From the NCBI GenBank assembly GCA_029433345.1, contig JAQTHY010000001.1:1488001-1552000 (forward strand): DNA of 64,000 nucleotides. Direction: 5' to 3'. A program made the position numbers and the translations under genes. Positions 50,947 through 61,039 of the stretch are shown one piece after another. The stretch comes from Orbaceae bacterium ESL0727 (lineage in GTDB: Bacteria; Pseudomonadota; Gammaproteobacteria; Enterobacterales; Orbaceae). Below the pieces are notes generated by a model. The model was given only the letters and a program-made list of their open reading frames with translations. It was not told the DNA's origin and made no database searches. Numbering within the stretch: the first letter of the stretch is position 1; every line of letters starts with the position of its first letter.

Positions 50947-51023
50947 GGCCCCTTAGCTCAGTCGGTCAGAGCAGTCGACTCATAATCGATTGGTCACTGG
51001 TTCAAGTCCAGTAGGGGCCACCA
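50947..51023 (+). tRNA. tRNA-Ile2 (CAU anticodon, lysidine type)
   Basis: 77 nt with encoded CCA. Acceptor GGCCCCT pairs with AGGGGCC, and the T-arm has GTTCAAGTC. Anticodon CAT is at 50981-50983. The body matches E. coli ileX/ileY tRNA rather than the initiator or elongator Met tRNAs. TilS would convert C34 to lysidine so it reads AUA. No integrase or duplicated 3' end is nearby. Confidence 0.92.
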
Positions 51024-51511
51024 TTAACTTTATGATTTATATTTATTTTAATTGTTGATGATGTGTTTTATTACATTTCGCGTTTGATTTTGTGCCGTAA
51101 ATGTGACGTTATTTGCAAATTCAAGCATATGTTTAGCGTTTAAATGAACATATTTATTTATTCTCTCTAACGACGCTAACTATTTCTAATAAAATCAAAT
51201 GAAAATAACAAAAATTGGCGATATTGTGATTTATTTTTTGTTATTATTAATACCCTCCTTTATAATCTTTACACATTATTAAATACGCTGTACTCGTTAG
51301 TTTTCGAGATAGTGGGTGTAATCTACGGATTTTTATGTGCGATAGGCGAAAATATAGTGTCATATAGTTGCCTTCTATTTGCTTCACTTTCTATCATAAT
51401 GGGTATGCATCTTCTTACAGAATCAAGCTAACTTTTATCCTGTAAGATATTTTGAGCATAGGCAAAGAATAACTATTTTGCTATGTTTAGAATTTAAAAT
51501 TGAGGATCGCA
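51024..51511. other. Spacer between tRNA-Ile2 and the EamA permease gene
   Basis: 488 bp with no supportable gene. CTTACAG and CTGTAAG (51414-51420, 51440-51446) form an inverted repeat that could be an operator for the permease gene. Nothing else is clear. Confidence 0.3.
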
Positions 51512-52519
51512 ATGAATAATATCGTTAAAAAGGCTGCACCAAGTGCTTTAGTTTTGGCATTAACATCTATTTTTGTTAATGTTTTATGGGGAACACCATT
51601 TCCCTTGGTAAAAGTGATGTATGACGAGATGAATTTACAACCTGCGATATTGGGTGATGATTATAATGGGCAAGTGTTAACCGCGATTAGTTTGCGATTT
51701 TTCCTTGCTGGTATTATCACGTTAATTATGGCCGCTTGTATGAAGCAAAAGATTTTTGCGATTAACAAAAAGCAATGGATTGATGTAACGTCGATGGGGC
51801 TGGTAAGTACTACCGCTGCCTATTTTTTCTTTAATATTGGTTTAGTGCATACAGTGACAATTAAGTCCTCTATTTTAGCGCAAGCGTCAATATTCTTTTC
51901 TATCCTTTTGGCGCATTTTGCTTATAAAAATGATCGTTTAAATAAAGCAAAATGGGTTGGCTTAATTTTAGGTTTTGTTGGTTTGATTGTGGTGAATATG
52001 ACGAAGCCTACCGCAAATTTATCACAACTTTTTAGTTTTAATTTATTGGGTGATGGTTTTATGTTGTTATACGGTTTGGTTGCTGCTATTGGGATGATGC
52101 AAGCAAGAGCAATCGGATCGACCTTACCGGTTTTTGTTATGACGGGTTGGAATTTATTAATTGGTTCTATCGCGCTATTTATTATTGGCATTATTATGGG
52201 CGGCAGTCTCAGTCTCATACATTGGACAACATTAGGCACGATTTTATTGATTTTTCTGGCGCTGCTTTCTAGCGTCACTTTTGGTTTATGGTATTGGGTC
52301 GTGCAGTATGCCAAAATTGGTGAAGTGTCCATGTATAAATTTTTCATGCCAATATCTGGTAGCTTGTTAGCGATTGCAATTGGACAGGATCTATTTACAT
52401 GGCCGTTAATAATTGGTCTAGTATTAGTCTGTTTAGGTATTATCGCGGTTAATAAACCCGATATTTTAAGATTAAATAAAACGGCAAAATCAGTGCCTAA
52501 TAAGAATGATGTAAAATAA
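51512..52519 (+). CDS. DMT superfamily permease (EamA domains)
   Basis: 335 residues from the ATG at 51512, preceded by TGAGG (a TTG at 51500 is also in frame). About ten membrane segments form two EamA repeats. FVNVLWGTPFPLVK and GLVLVCLGIIAVNK mark the ends. An unusual insert (residues 41-56, PAILGDDYNGQVLTAI) separates helix 1 and 2. Such permeases export amino acids or metabolites, and the substrate is unknown. Confidence 0.85.
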   Translation: MNNIVKKAAPSALVLALTSIFVNVLWGTPFPLVKVMYDEMNLQPAILGDDYNGQVLTAISLRFFLAGIITLIMAACMKQKIFAINKKQWIDVTSMGLVSTTAAYFFFNIGLVHTVTIKSSILAQASIFFSILLAHFAYKNDRLNKAKWVGLILGFVGLIVVNMTKPTANLSQLFSFNLLGDGFMLLYGLVAAIGMMQARAIGSTLPVFVMTGWNLLIGSIALFIIGIIMGGSLSLIHWTTLGTILLIFLALLSSVTFGLWYWVVQYAKIGEVSMYKFFMPISGSLLAIAIGQDLFTWPLIIGLVLVCLGIIAVNKPDILRLNKTAKSVPNKNDVK

Positions 52520-52668
52520 AAATGAATTTTCTTACGACTATTTTTATCTAGAACTTAATAGATTTATAAACAGGCAACATCCTGGTAAGTTAAAAAGATA
52601 GATTCTGCTTATCAGGAGCTGTCATAATTGAAGTCGTAAGAACGCTTGAAGGGGACGGGGTTTTATTA

Positions 52669-53073
52669 CTATCCCCAAAAAGCGCCGTATAACATGATAA
52701 TACTGCTGAAAAAAAAGCCGAAGCGGAAAAAATTTAAAAGCCAGTTTTTTCTTTTAAAGAAAAATTTTATGGGATATCTATCGATATTCGCTGCATTGTA
52801 TGTTTTATGAAAAAGAAGAAGCCTGTCAACACAAGTTGGCCCACTAATTGTTCCCATAATCGATGTGAGTGTTACAATGCCAGATGATATTATCACTGAT
52901 TTGGCTAACTTACTCATCTCATCACTCCATTCAATATATAGTGCATCCGTTATGAGTTTTATGGCCAAGCATAATGGAATGATCAGCAAAGGTAGGAGAC
53001 AAATAGATAATTTATTGGATCGACTGTTTTCACTTTTGTTATTATTCAACAAAGTAATACTAAAATTTATCAT
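52669..53073 (-). CDS. Hypothetical small membrane protein
   Basis: 134 residues with three hydrophobic segments (about 24-43, 62-80 and 114-133), consistent with an inner-membrane protein. No family recognised. No good ribosome site is visible before the ATG, and an 87-codon frame overlaps on the other strand, so the gene itself is uncertain. Confidence 0.45.
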   Translation of the reverse strand: MINFSITLLNNNKSENSRSNKLSICLLPLLIIPLCLAIKLITDALYIEWSDEMSKLAKSVIISSGIVTLTSIMGTISGPTCVDRLLLFHKTYNAANIDRYPIKFFFKRKNWLLNFFRFGFFFSSIIMLYGAFWG

Positions 53074-53136
53074 AATAAAAAGTAAGAAACCAAATATTTT
53101 TATCCGTAATCTATCCCCATCCTATTGATTTTTTTA

Positions 53137-53967
53137 TTATAGCATTTCTAGCGGACGTTTCCAATTGGGTGCTGGGAATGCGTTATCTAAAAAAGCAAGA
53201 TCATCGTTGCTTAATTTAATATTTAATGCTTTTAGATTATCTAACACATGCGCTTGTGTCGCCGCTTTGGGAATCGCGATAATATCGTGGTTACGTAATA
53301 CCCAAGCTAAGGCAATTTGTGCTGGCGTTGCATTATGTTGTTTGGCGAGATCGTTTAGTTTGGGATTGCTTAAAATACGACCTTGCTCAATAGGCGAATA
53401 GGCCATGGTTGGCAGTTTATGTTGGCGACTCCAAGGCAATAAATCAAATTCGATGCCTCTTCGGCTAAGATTATAGAGTACTTGGTTAGTCATTAATTCG
53501 CGGTTTTGTATATAAGAATCGACTGCTTGCAGATCAGCGACATCAAAATTACTGACACCCCAACGTTTAATTTTACCCTGTTTTATCAGTCGCTCCATCG
53601 CCTCAATAGTGTTCGCAATTGGAATCGAACCCGGCCAATGCAGTAAATAAAGATCAAGATAATCGGTTTGCAAACGCTGCAAACTATGCTCGCAAGCTGT
53701 CATTGTGCCTTGTAAATCAGCATGATAAGGTACCACTTTGCTGACTAGAAAAATTTTATCACGTAAACCTTTTATCGCTTTACCTACCACTCTTTCACTG
53801 CCACCTTCTGCATACATTTCGGCTGTATCAATTAAGGTCAGTCCATGCTCGATACCCAGTTTTAAGGCGCCAATTTCTTGCTGTTCCGCGGCTTTAGATT
53901 CACCCATAAACCAGGTTCCTTGACCTAAAGCGGGTACGATTGTGCCATCAGGCAATGTGATTTTCAT
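53137..53967 (-). CDS. Aldo/keto reductase
   Basis: 276 residues with a TIM barrel. The catalytic tetrad is visible: Asp in LIDTAEMY, Tyr in the same motif, Lys in LVSKVVPYH and His in YLLHWPG. NADPH binding is near IAIPKAATQAHV. It belongs to the AKR group of small bacterial reductases, and the physiological substrate is unknown. Confidence 0.9.
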   Translation of the reverse strand: MKITLPDGTIVPALGQGTWFMGESKAAEQQEIGALKLGIEHGLTLIDTAEMYAEGGSERVVGKAIKGLRDKIFLVSKVVPYHADLQGTMTACEHSLQRLQTDYLDLYLLHWPGSIPIANTIEAMERLIKQGKIKRWGVSNFDVADLQAVDSYIQNRELMTNQVLYNLSRRGIEFDLLPWSRQHKLPTMAYSPIEQGRILSNPKLNDLAKQHNATPAQIALAWVLRNHDIIAIPKAATQAHVLDNLKALNIKLSNDDLAFLDNAFPAPNWKRPLEML

Positions 53968-54178
53968 TTTACTCCCCTCGTTATTGATGACTATTTGACA
54001 ACGCTTTTAGGGTACTTGTTATCTGACAAGCTATCATTTTATCTTGGATGCAAGGCGTGTGTATGTCTTGCTTTGGAATCAGTATACAATATCGGATAAT
54101 AATAAGTTATACTGATGGTTGAGTAAATATCGGGCTGTTAAAGGTATAATTAATTTATTCACTGTGTAGGAAATCATC

Positions 54179-55186
54179 ATGGCTAATGTACAAAATAATG
54201 ATTCAATTTCAAGCTCACTGTTTATGTCGGCCGAGCCTATCTATTTTTGTCAACTGGATGGTAAGGGGAATGCGGCTGAAGTGACCAAACATACCGAAAT
54301 GTTGGCAACGGTTGCGCACCCATGCTGGATTCACCTTGATTATACGAAAAAATCAACCATTGATTGGATTAATAGTACCGATTTATTACCCCCACTGGCT
54401 AAAAAAGGGTTGATTGGTCATGATCAAATTCCGAAAGAGATGCGGTTTGATACCGATATTCTCGTAACCTTAAAAGGGGTAAATGTAACAGCGGATAATT
54501 ACCCCGATCCGATTGTCACGTTTCGATTTTATATCAAAGATAAATTGATTATCTCCACCTGTAATAAAAAAATCGATGCCATTGATATATTAGAACAGAA
54601 TTTAGGCAAAGGTATTGGCCCTGTCGATGTGGCGGATTGGTTAATTCAGCTATCCGATGCGCTGACCGATAAAGCTAATCAATCCTTTGATCGGATTCAT
54701 AATAAAGTGGTGGAACTGGAAGATAATGTCTTAAATGAACACATTTTGTCACATAAAGCGATTGGACGAGTACGAAAGCAGTTAATTGTATTAAGGCGAT
54801 TATTAATGCCTGAACGTGATATTTTTGTCAAATTGGCTACCGAACGTGTTTCTTGGATTGATGATAATGATCGTCAACATCTGCATGATATTTCGACGCG
54901 ATTAAGTCATTGCGTAGCAGATATTGATAATAGTCTATTGCGGATTGCCTCAATGATGGAACAGATTAATGCACTTTTGACTGAATCTATGAATAAACGT
55001 ATCTATTTTATGACACTGTTTACCTTGATTTTCATGCCTATCACCTTTTTGACCAGTTTACTTGGTGTTAATCTTGCCGGGATTCCATTTAGTGATAGTG
55101 GTTGGGCATTCACCTTGTTTTCAGGATTATTAATCTTATTAGGCGTGGTGTTTGTGTTTTGGTTAAAATCTAAAAAATGGTTATAA
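54179..55186 (+). CDS. zntB: Zinc transport protein ZntB (CorA superfamily)
   Basis: 335 residues (E. coli ZntB 327). A long N-terminal cytosolic domain (HPCWIHLDY near residue 37) is followed by two C-terminal membrane helices. The pore motif is GVN in LLGVNLAGIP, as in ZntB, rather than the GMN of CorA. RKQLIVLRRLLMPERD in the long helix also matches. Zn2+ transport is inferred from family. topB starts 6 bp after its stop. Confidence 0.9.
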   Translation: MANVQNNDSISSSLFMSAEPIYFCQLDGKGNAAEVTKHTEMLATVAHPCWIHLDYTKKSTIDWINSTDLLPPLAKKGLIGHDQIPKEMRFDTDILVTLKGVNVTADNYPDPIVTFRFYIKDKLIISTCNKKIDAIDILEQNLGKGIGPVDVADWLIQLSDALTDKANQSFDRIHNKVVELEDNVLNEHILSHKAIGRVRKQLIVLRRLLMPERDIFVKLATERVSWIDDNDRQHLHDISTRLSHCVADIDNSLLRIASMMEQINALLTESMNKRIYFMTLFTLIFMPITFLTSLLGVNLAGIPFSDSGWAFTLFSGLLILLGVVFVFWLKSKKWL

Positions 55187-55192
55187 AAACGC

Positions 55193-57067
55193 ATGTTATT
55201 TATTGCTGAAAAACCGAGTTTAGCTAGGGCAATTGTTGATGTGCTCCCCAAACCTCATCAGAAAGGGAATGGTTTTATAAAAACAGGGAATGGCGATATT
55301 GTCAGTTGGTGCATCGGGCATTTACTCGAGCAAGCACCACCTGAAGTCTATGATTCACGTTATAAAAAATGGCGACTAACCGATTTACCTATTGTACCCG
55401 AAAAATGGATTTTGCAACCTAAGGCAAGCACCCAAAAACAGTTTTCGATTTTGGTTGATCTGATCAAAACCGCAAAGCAAATTGTGCATGTCGGCGATCC
55501 CGATAGAGAAGGGCAGCTCCTAGTTGATGAAATCTTAAATTATTGTCAATTACCCCCTACGCAACGAAAAACGATTAAACGTTGCCTAATTAGTGACTTA
55601 AATCCGAGTGCAGTTGAAAAGTCACTCAAACAATTACGCAATAATCAGGAGTTTATTCCCCTATCGACATCGGCATTAGCACGTGCACGTGCAGACTGGC
55701 TTTATGGCATAAATATGAGTCGCCTATGTACAATTATGGGGCAACAGCAAGGTTATCGTGGGGTATTATCGATTGGCCGTGTCCAAACGCCCATATTGGG
55801 TTTGGTTGTACGCCGAGATTTAGATATCGCACAGTTTATAGCGAAACCTTTTTATGAAGTCTATGCCGTATTAGAAACCAAACATAAAGAGATATTTAAA
55901 GCTAAATGGCAACCTAGCGAAGCTTGTGCACCTTATCAAGATGAAGAAGGGCGCGTATTGCTTAAAAAATTAGCTGAAAATGTGTGCCAACGCATTACCA
56001 ATCAGACTGGACTTATTGATAATGTGAGCAATAAAAAGAAAGAACTTGCGCCCCCGTTACCGTTCAATTTATCGACTTTACAAATCGAAATGGCGAAAAA
56101 ATATGGATTTAGTGCCCAAGAGGTATTAGATATTTGCCAATCGTTATATGAAAAATATAAAGTCATCACCTATCCACGTTCCGATTGCCGTTTTCTGCCT
56201 GAAGAGCATCTCAAACAAGTTGATCATGTGATCAAGGCGATTGAACATAATTGTCGTGAACTGAATAGTGCGCTTACACATGCTAATTTAGCCCTCCGTT
56301 CTAAAGCGTGGAATGATAAAAAAGTGGATGCACACCATGCCATTATTCCTACACTGCGTAAAATCAATATGGCCACATTAAGTGATCATGAACAAAAAGT
56401 GTATCAAGCGATTGCGTTATATTATTTAGCTCAGTTTTATCCGGTTTATAAATATGCAGAATTACAAATTGATGTTGATATTCAGGGCGGGAAATTTATT
56501 GCCAAAACACATCAGATGCTTGATGAAGGGTGGAAATCGTTATTTAAATCAAAAAATAGTCAAACAGATACGGCTACCGATACGACTGTTGCATCTGAAG
56601 AGAATGGCTTATTAACCCATTTAGTTAAAAAAGGCGAACATGTTCACTGTATCAATGCGGAGTTGATTAATAAAGAGACCCAGCCGCCGCGACCCTTTTC
56701 GGATGCGACTTTATTATCTGCGATGACGGGTATCGCCAGATTTGTTAAAGATGCCGAGATTAAAAAAATATTACGTGATACAGATGGATTAGGTACTGAA
56801 GCGACACGAGCCGGTATTATTGAGTTATTATTTAAGCGGCAATTTTTGGTCCGACAAGGCAAAACAATCCGTGCCACTGAAATTGGTCGGCGCTTAATTT
56901 TAGCCTTACCGGATGTGATGTCCACCCCCGATATGACAGCTCATTGGGAATCACAATTAGAAGCGATAAGTAAAAAACAGTTTTCTTACCAACAATTTAT
57001 TGAGCAGCTCAATAACTCATTATGCGGTTTGATTGATCAAGTACAGCATCAACAAATGCATATTTAG
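55193..57067 (+). CDS. topB: DNA topoisomerase III
   Basis: 624 residues (E. coli 653). The Toprim domain has LFIAEKPSLARAI at the start and VGDPDREGQLLVDE near residue 102 with acidic metal ligands. The active-site Tyr lies in TYPRSDCR near residue 328. LSIGRVQTPILGLVV also matches. It is somewhat shorter at the C-terminus than E. coli TopB, which ends in a basic tail. Decatenates and resolves recombination intermediates. Converges with lptG. Confidence 0.94.
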   Translation: MLFIAEKPSLARAIVDVLPKPHQKGNGFIKTGNGDIVSWCIGHLLEQAPPEVYDSRYKKWRLTDLPIVPEKWILQPKASTQKQFSILVDLIKTAKQIVHVGDPDREGQLLVDEILNYCQLPPTQRKTIKRCLISDLNPSAVEKSLKQLRNNQEFIPLSTSALARARADWLYGINMSRLCTIMGQQQGYRGVLSIGRVQTPILGLVVRRDLDIAQFIAKPFYEVYAVLETKHKEIFKAKWQPSEACAPYQDEEGRVLLKKLAENVCQRITNQTGLIDNVSNKKKELAPPLPFNLSTLQIEMAKKYGFSAQEVLDICQSLYEKYKVITYPRSDCRFLPEEHLKQVDHVIKAIEHNCRELNSALTHANLALRSKAWNDKKVDAHHAIIPTLRKINMATLSDHEQKVYQAIALYYLAQFYPVYKYAELQIDVDIQGGKFIAKTHQMLDEGWKSLFKSKNSQTDTATDTTVASEENGLLTHLVKKGEHVHCINAELINKETQPPRPFSDATLLSAMTGIARFVKDAEIKKILRDTDGLGTEATRAGIIELLFKRQFLVRQGKTIRATEIGRRLILALPDVMSTPDMTAHWESQLEAISKKQFSYQQFIEQLNNSLCGLIDQVQHQQMHI

Positions 57068-57096
57068 TTTAGATGAAAGCCTTGAATCTTATAATT

Positions 57097-58161
57097 TTAG
57101 CTCTTCTTCTTAAATAAAAAATAACAGATAGCTAAAAAAATCAAACTGGTTATTAAAGAACCAATAATAGGGTAAATCCCCATGACAATACTGATTTGCG
57201 CAAATAAGTTATCGGCAATATAGAAAATAAATCCAAACGTGATACCAATGACGACGCGTACACCCATCGATACACTGCGCAATGGCCCAAAAATAAAAGA
57301 GAGCGCCAGTAACATCATGACCGCGACGGCGATTGGCTTAACCATTTTTTTCCAAAATAATAGATCATAATATTTGGTATCTTGCCCAGAACTTTTTAGG
57401 TATTGCGAATATTGATATAATCCGGTAGCGGATAATGATTCAGGATCAAATGCCACGATACTTAACTTATCAGGGGTGATATTGGTATGCCATTGCAGAA
57501 ATAACACATTATTATCCACAATTTTGTCAGGATTACTGAGATCATTTTTCTCAACTTGGGTTAAGGTCCAGTAATTGTTTTCATACACAGCATAAGCGGC
57601 ATGGGTGATTGACAGTAGTTTATTATTCTTAACAGAATAAATATTGATATTCGAAATCGAACTGTCATTATTGACTTGGCCAATATAGATATAATCATCG
57701 CCATCTTTTGCCCACAAGCTGCCTTGTTCTGCCATTAATGAACTGCCATAAATTTTTTCAGAGCGCATATTTCGTGCGGTTTGTTCACTAATTGGCGCAA
57801 CCCATTCGCCAATCGCCATGGTGATGATGACCAGCGGAATAGCGGTTTTCATGACAGCAAGAGCAATTTTGTAGCGACTAAAACCGGATGTTTCCATCAC
57901 CACTAATTCGCTATTAGACGCAAGCATGCCTAAGCCAATCAACGAGCCTAATAATGCCGCCATAGGGAAGAAGACTTCTAAATCTTTCGGCACCATCAAT
58001 AAAGAATAGAGCCCGACCGAAAAGGCATCATAATCAAGTTTGATTTTACGTAATTGATCAATAAAACGGATAATACCCGATAAACTGATCAATAGAAAAA
58101 GACTCATACCAATCGTGTTGAGAATAGTTCTACCAATATAGCGATCTAAAATCGAAAACAT
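57097..58161 (-). CDS. lptG: LPS export permease LptG
   Basis: 354 residues (E. coli 360). Three N-terminal membrane helices (MFSILDRYIGRTILNTIGMS start), a periplasmic jellyroll of about residues 100-265 and three C-terminal helices. With LptF and the LptB ATPase (not in the window) it extracts LPS from the inner membrane. Follows lptF by 11 bp. Confidence 0.94.
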   Translation of the reverse strand: MFSILDRYIGRTILNTIGMSLFLLISLSGIIRFIDQLRKIKLDYDAFSVGLYSLLMVPKDLEVFFPMAALLGSLIGLGMLASNSELVVMETSGFSRYKIALAVMKTAIPLVIITMAIGEWVAPISEQTARNMRSEKIYGSSLMAEQGSLWAKDGDDYIYIGQVNNDSSISNINIYSVKNNKLLSITHAAYAVYENNYWTLTQVEKNDLSNPDKIVDNNVLFLQWHTNITPDKLSIVAFDPESLSATGLYQYSQYLKSSGQDTKYYDLLFWKKMVKPIAVAVMMLLALSFIFGPLRSVSMGVRVVIGITFGFIFYIADNLFAQISIVMGIYPIIGSLITSLIFLAICYFLFKKKS

Positions 58162-58172
58162 CTTTTTCTCCT

Positions 58173-59288
58173 TTATGCCGCAGTACGGTATTGTAAATGT
58201 TTTAAACGGAAGCGGCGCATAAACAAGCTATCCCAACAATTGAGTATGATCGCAATCACAAAATAGCAGCCGTTAATCAGATAGAACCATAAGGCGGGAT
58301 CTAAGCGTCCTTTACCGGCATTGGCTTTAATCGAACTGGCCAGTAAAAAATAGATGAGATAAAGCAGTAAGGCCGGTAAAATTTGTGCAAGTCGGCCTTG
58401 CCTTGAATTGGAGACACTCAATGGAATGACTAAAAAAGCCATCAGCGGAACCGAAATAATAATTGTCAATCGCCAATAAAATTCAGCCGACGCTTTTGGC
58501 GTACCCGCTTGCAATAATTTAGAGAAACTTAATTGTTGCACATCTGTTTTTTCTTGCTCGTCATTGGCTGTGATCTCTTTAGGTTTGATGATGCCTAAAT
58601 AGTGATGAAAACTTGAAATCCGGAAATCTTTTAGTAACGCCGTTCCTTCATAACGATTAGCATCTTCTAAGGCAATAATTTGGTTCCCAGCATGATCATG
58701 CCCAATTTCGCCTTTGTCGGCCAAAATAATGGACGGACGTTGTTGATTTTTGGGATTGATTTGGGCAATAAAAACATTATTAATCGTGTTTTTATCAACA
58801 TTACCAATATAGATGACGGAATTACCATCAGGTGTTTGCTGGAATTGACCTGCCAATAACCCTGCTAAACTTGGATTCAGTTTGGCATTTTCAACTAATT
58901 GATTTTGATGAAGATTAGACCAAGGGCCAAACCAGATCGAATTAATGATGGTTAACAGACACGTCATCACACAGAGAAAGCCGATAACTTGATAAATAAT
59001 ATTTTTTTTAATGCCGCACGCATACATAGCGACCATTTCGCTATCGCTATAAAGCCGACCAAACGTGACCAAAATGCCTAAAAATAGACTTAATGGTAAA
59101 ATTAAATCGATCATATTCGACATACCCAATACGAGCAGTGATACGATCAAATCATTAGGGATATCACCCTCAATCGCGCTGGATAAGATTCGGATTAATT
59201 TTTGTGAAAAAAAGATCAGTAATAAGACAAATAATATTGCTGATTGCGTTTTTAAGGTTTCTTTAATTAAATATCGACGAATAATCAC
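58173..59288 (-). CDS. lptF: LPS export permease LptF
   Basis: 371 residues (E. coli 366). MIIRRYLIKETLKTQSAIL at the start, six membrane helices and a periplasmic domain from about 105 to 265. Partner of LptG. Its gene is divergent from pepA with 150 bp between, as in E. coli. Confidence 0.94.
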   Translation of the reverse strand: MIIRRYLIKETLKTQSAILFVLLLIFFSQKLIRILSSAIEGDIPNDLIVSLLVLGMSNMIDLILPLSLFLGILVTFGRLYSDSEMVAMYACGIKKNIIYQVIGFLCVMTCLLTIINSIWFGPWSNLHQNQLVENAKLNPSLAGLLAGQFQQTPDGNSVIYIGNVDKNTINNVFIAQINPKNQQRPSIILADKGEIGHDHAGNQIIALEDANRYEGTALLKDFRISSFHHYLGIIKPKEITANDEQEKTDVQQLSFSKLLQAGTPKASAEFYWRLTIIISVPLMAFLVIPLSVSNSRQGRLAQILPALLLYLIYFLLASSIKANAGKGRLDPALWFYLINGCYFVIAIILNCWDSLFMRRFRLKHLQYRTAA

Positions 59289-59438
59289 ATGCAGCCTGTT
59301 TTAAGCCTAAAAAAATTGGCTCATTATAACGTAAAGTAAAGAAGTTTAGTTATCTTTTTGTTGCCATCCCTTTCGGAACCGATAAAATATTCTTAATCAT
59401 ATTTGTTTTTTTATGACAATACCAAAGCGAGCTAAATT

Positions 59439-60986
59439 ATGAAATTTTCAGCTAAAAATATCAATATAAGTAAACAAAAAACAGACTGTATTGTGGTGTC
59501 TGTCATGGCAGAACCGTCACAATCCCCCTTGGTCATGGAATTAGATAAATTAACGCATGGCACAATTAGTCAATTAATCAAAGCGGGTGATATTAGTGGT
59601 GAATTGGGTAAAACGACCTTTTTATATCCACTCCCTTTAGCAAATAATGAATCATTGAAAGCTAAAATCCTTTTTGTGGGTTGTGGTCGTGCAGATAAAT
59701 TTGATCACCTAAATAGTAAAAAAGCGATTCAGGCAATAGTGAAAGAGTTACTGGCTAAGAATATCAAAACGGTCAGTTGTGATCTGCTCGCTATTAATCC
59801 ATCATTGAGTTATGACTGTGCAAGGCAGTTTGTTGAGATCACTAACCAGATGATGTATCGATTTGATGAATTTAAATCTGACAAAGCGCCAAAATGGAGT
59901 TTGAGTGAAATTATTTTGGCCTGTTCGGATAAGTATGCTCTCTCGGCAGCTAATGAAGGATTATTGCATGGGCAAGTGATTGCACAAGCGATAACCGCGA
60001 CCAAAACATTGGCCAATATGCCATCTAATATTTGTAATGCACAATACCTTGCTGATCAAGGTAAACAACTTGGCAAAACTTATCCTAAGCTCAAGGTTTC
60101 GTGCTTAGGGGAAAAAGCGCTGACGAAATTAAAAATGAACGCCTATTTGGCGGTGGGGCGTGGCTCGGCGAATGAACCGATAATGACAGTTTTTGAGTAC
60201 TTTGGCGCGACAGATAAACATGCGCAGCCATATGTCTTAGTGGGCAAAGGATTGACGTTTGATTCAGGTGGAATTTCCATTAAGCCTGCTGCTGGCATGG
60301 ATGAAATGAAATATGATATGTGCGGCGCGGCGACAGTTTATGGCGTAATGCAAGCTGTTGCCGAACTGGAATTGCCGATTAATATCGTCGGCGTAATGGC
60401 CGGCTGCGAAAATATGCCAGGTGGTCATGCTTATCGACCAGGTGATATTTTAACCACAATGTCGGGTACCACGGTTGAAGTGATCAATACCGATGCCGAA
60501 GGTAGATTGGTGCTATGTGATGCGCTGACGTATGTTGCACGTTACAATCCAGCTGTGGTGATTGATATGGCAACATTAACGGGAGCCTGTATTGTGGCGT
60601 TAGGTCATCATTATACAGGGATAATGGGCAATGACGACACATTGATTGACGAACTGGTCACGGCATCAAACCAAGCTGATGATAAGGCGTGGGCATTGCC
60701 TATCGATAATGATTTCCAAGATCAGATTAAATCGACGTGTGCCGATATTATGAATTCCAGTGGACGTGATGGCGGAACGATTACTGCAGCCTGCTTTTTA
60801 TCGCGTTTTACCGAATCGTATCGCTGGGCCCATTTGGACATTGCAGGGACGGCATGGCAATCTGGCGCACACAAAGGTGCGACCGGCCGTCCTGTTGCAT
60901 TGTTAGTCCAATACCTACTGAATCAAAGCTTTTTGAATCAAGGCTCATTGAATAAAAACTCATTGAATCAGACCAAGGTAAACTAG
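59439..60986 (+). CDS. pepA: Cytosol aminopeptidase PepA
   Basis: 515 residues (E. coli 503), M17 family. Active site VGKGLTFDSGGISIKP with the metal-binding Lys and Asp near residue 268, and the signature NTDAEGRLVL near residue 350. The C-terminal 20 residues (LNQSFLNQGSLNKNSLNQ and a few more) are a three-fold repeat of a seven-residue LNQ/LNK unit absent from the E. coli protein. It arose from a short DNA duplication. PepA is also a DNA-binding cofactor in Xer recombination in relatives. Confidence 0.95.
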   Translation: MKFSAKNINISKQKTDCIVVSVMAEPSQSPLVMELDKLTHGTISQLIKAGDISGELGKTTFLYPLPLANNESLKAKILFVGCGRADKFDHLNSKKAIQAIVKELLAKNIKTVSCDLLAINPSLSYDCARQFVEITNQMMYRFDEFKSDKAPKWSLSEIILACSDKYALSAANEGLLHGQVIAQAITATKTLANMPSNICNAQYLADQGKQLGKTYPKLKVSCLGEKALTKLKMNAYLAVGRGSANEPIMTVFEYFGATDKHAQPYVLVGKGLTFDSGGISIKPAAGMDEMKYDMCGAATVYGVMQAVAELELPINIVGVMAGCENMPGGHAYRPGDILTTMSGTTVEVINTDAEGRLVLCDALTYVARYNPAVVIDMATLTGACIVALGHHYTGIMGNDDTLIDELVTASNQADDKAWALPIDNDFQDQIKSTCADIMNSSGRDGGTITAACFLSRFTESYRWAHLDIAGTAWQSGAHKGATGRPVALLVQYLLNQSFLNQGSLNKNSLNQTKVN

Positions 60987-61039
60987 CTATTGTCCATAGC
61001 AATGCGACATAACCACTTTTCATAATGATAGGAAACGTG

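Noticed and set aside
50947-51023. tRNA-Ile2 as a prophage or island attachment site
   Set aside because: No integrase gene and no repeat of the tRNA 3' end was found in the following sequence.
52865-53128. 87-codon plus-strand frame
   Set aside because: It is antisense to the more plausible three-helix protein, has no family features and no ribosome site. It was left out.
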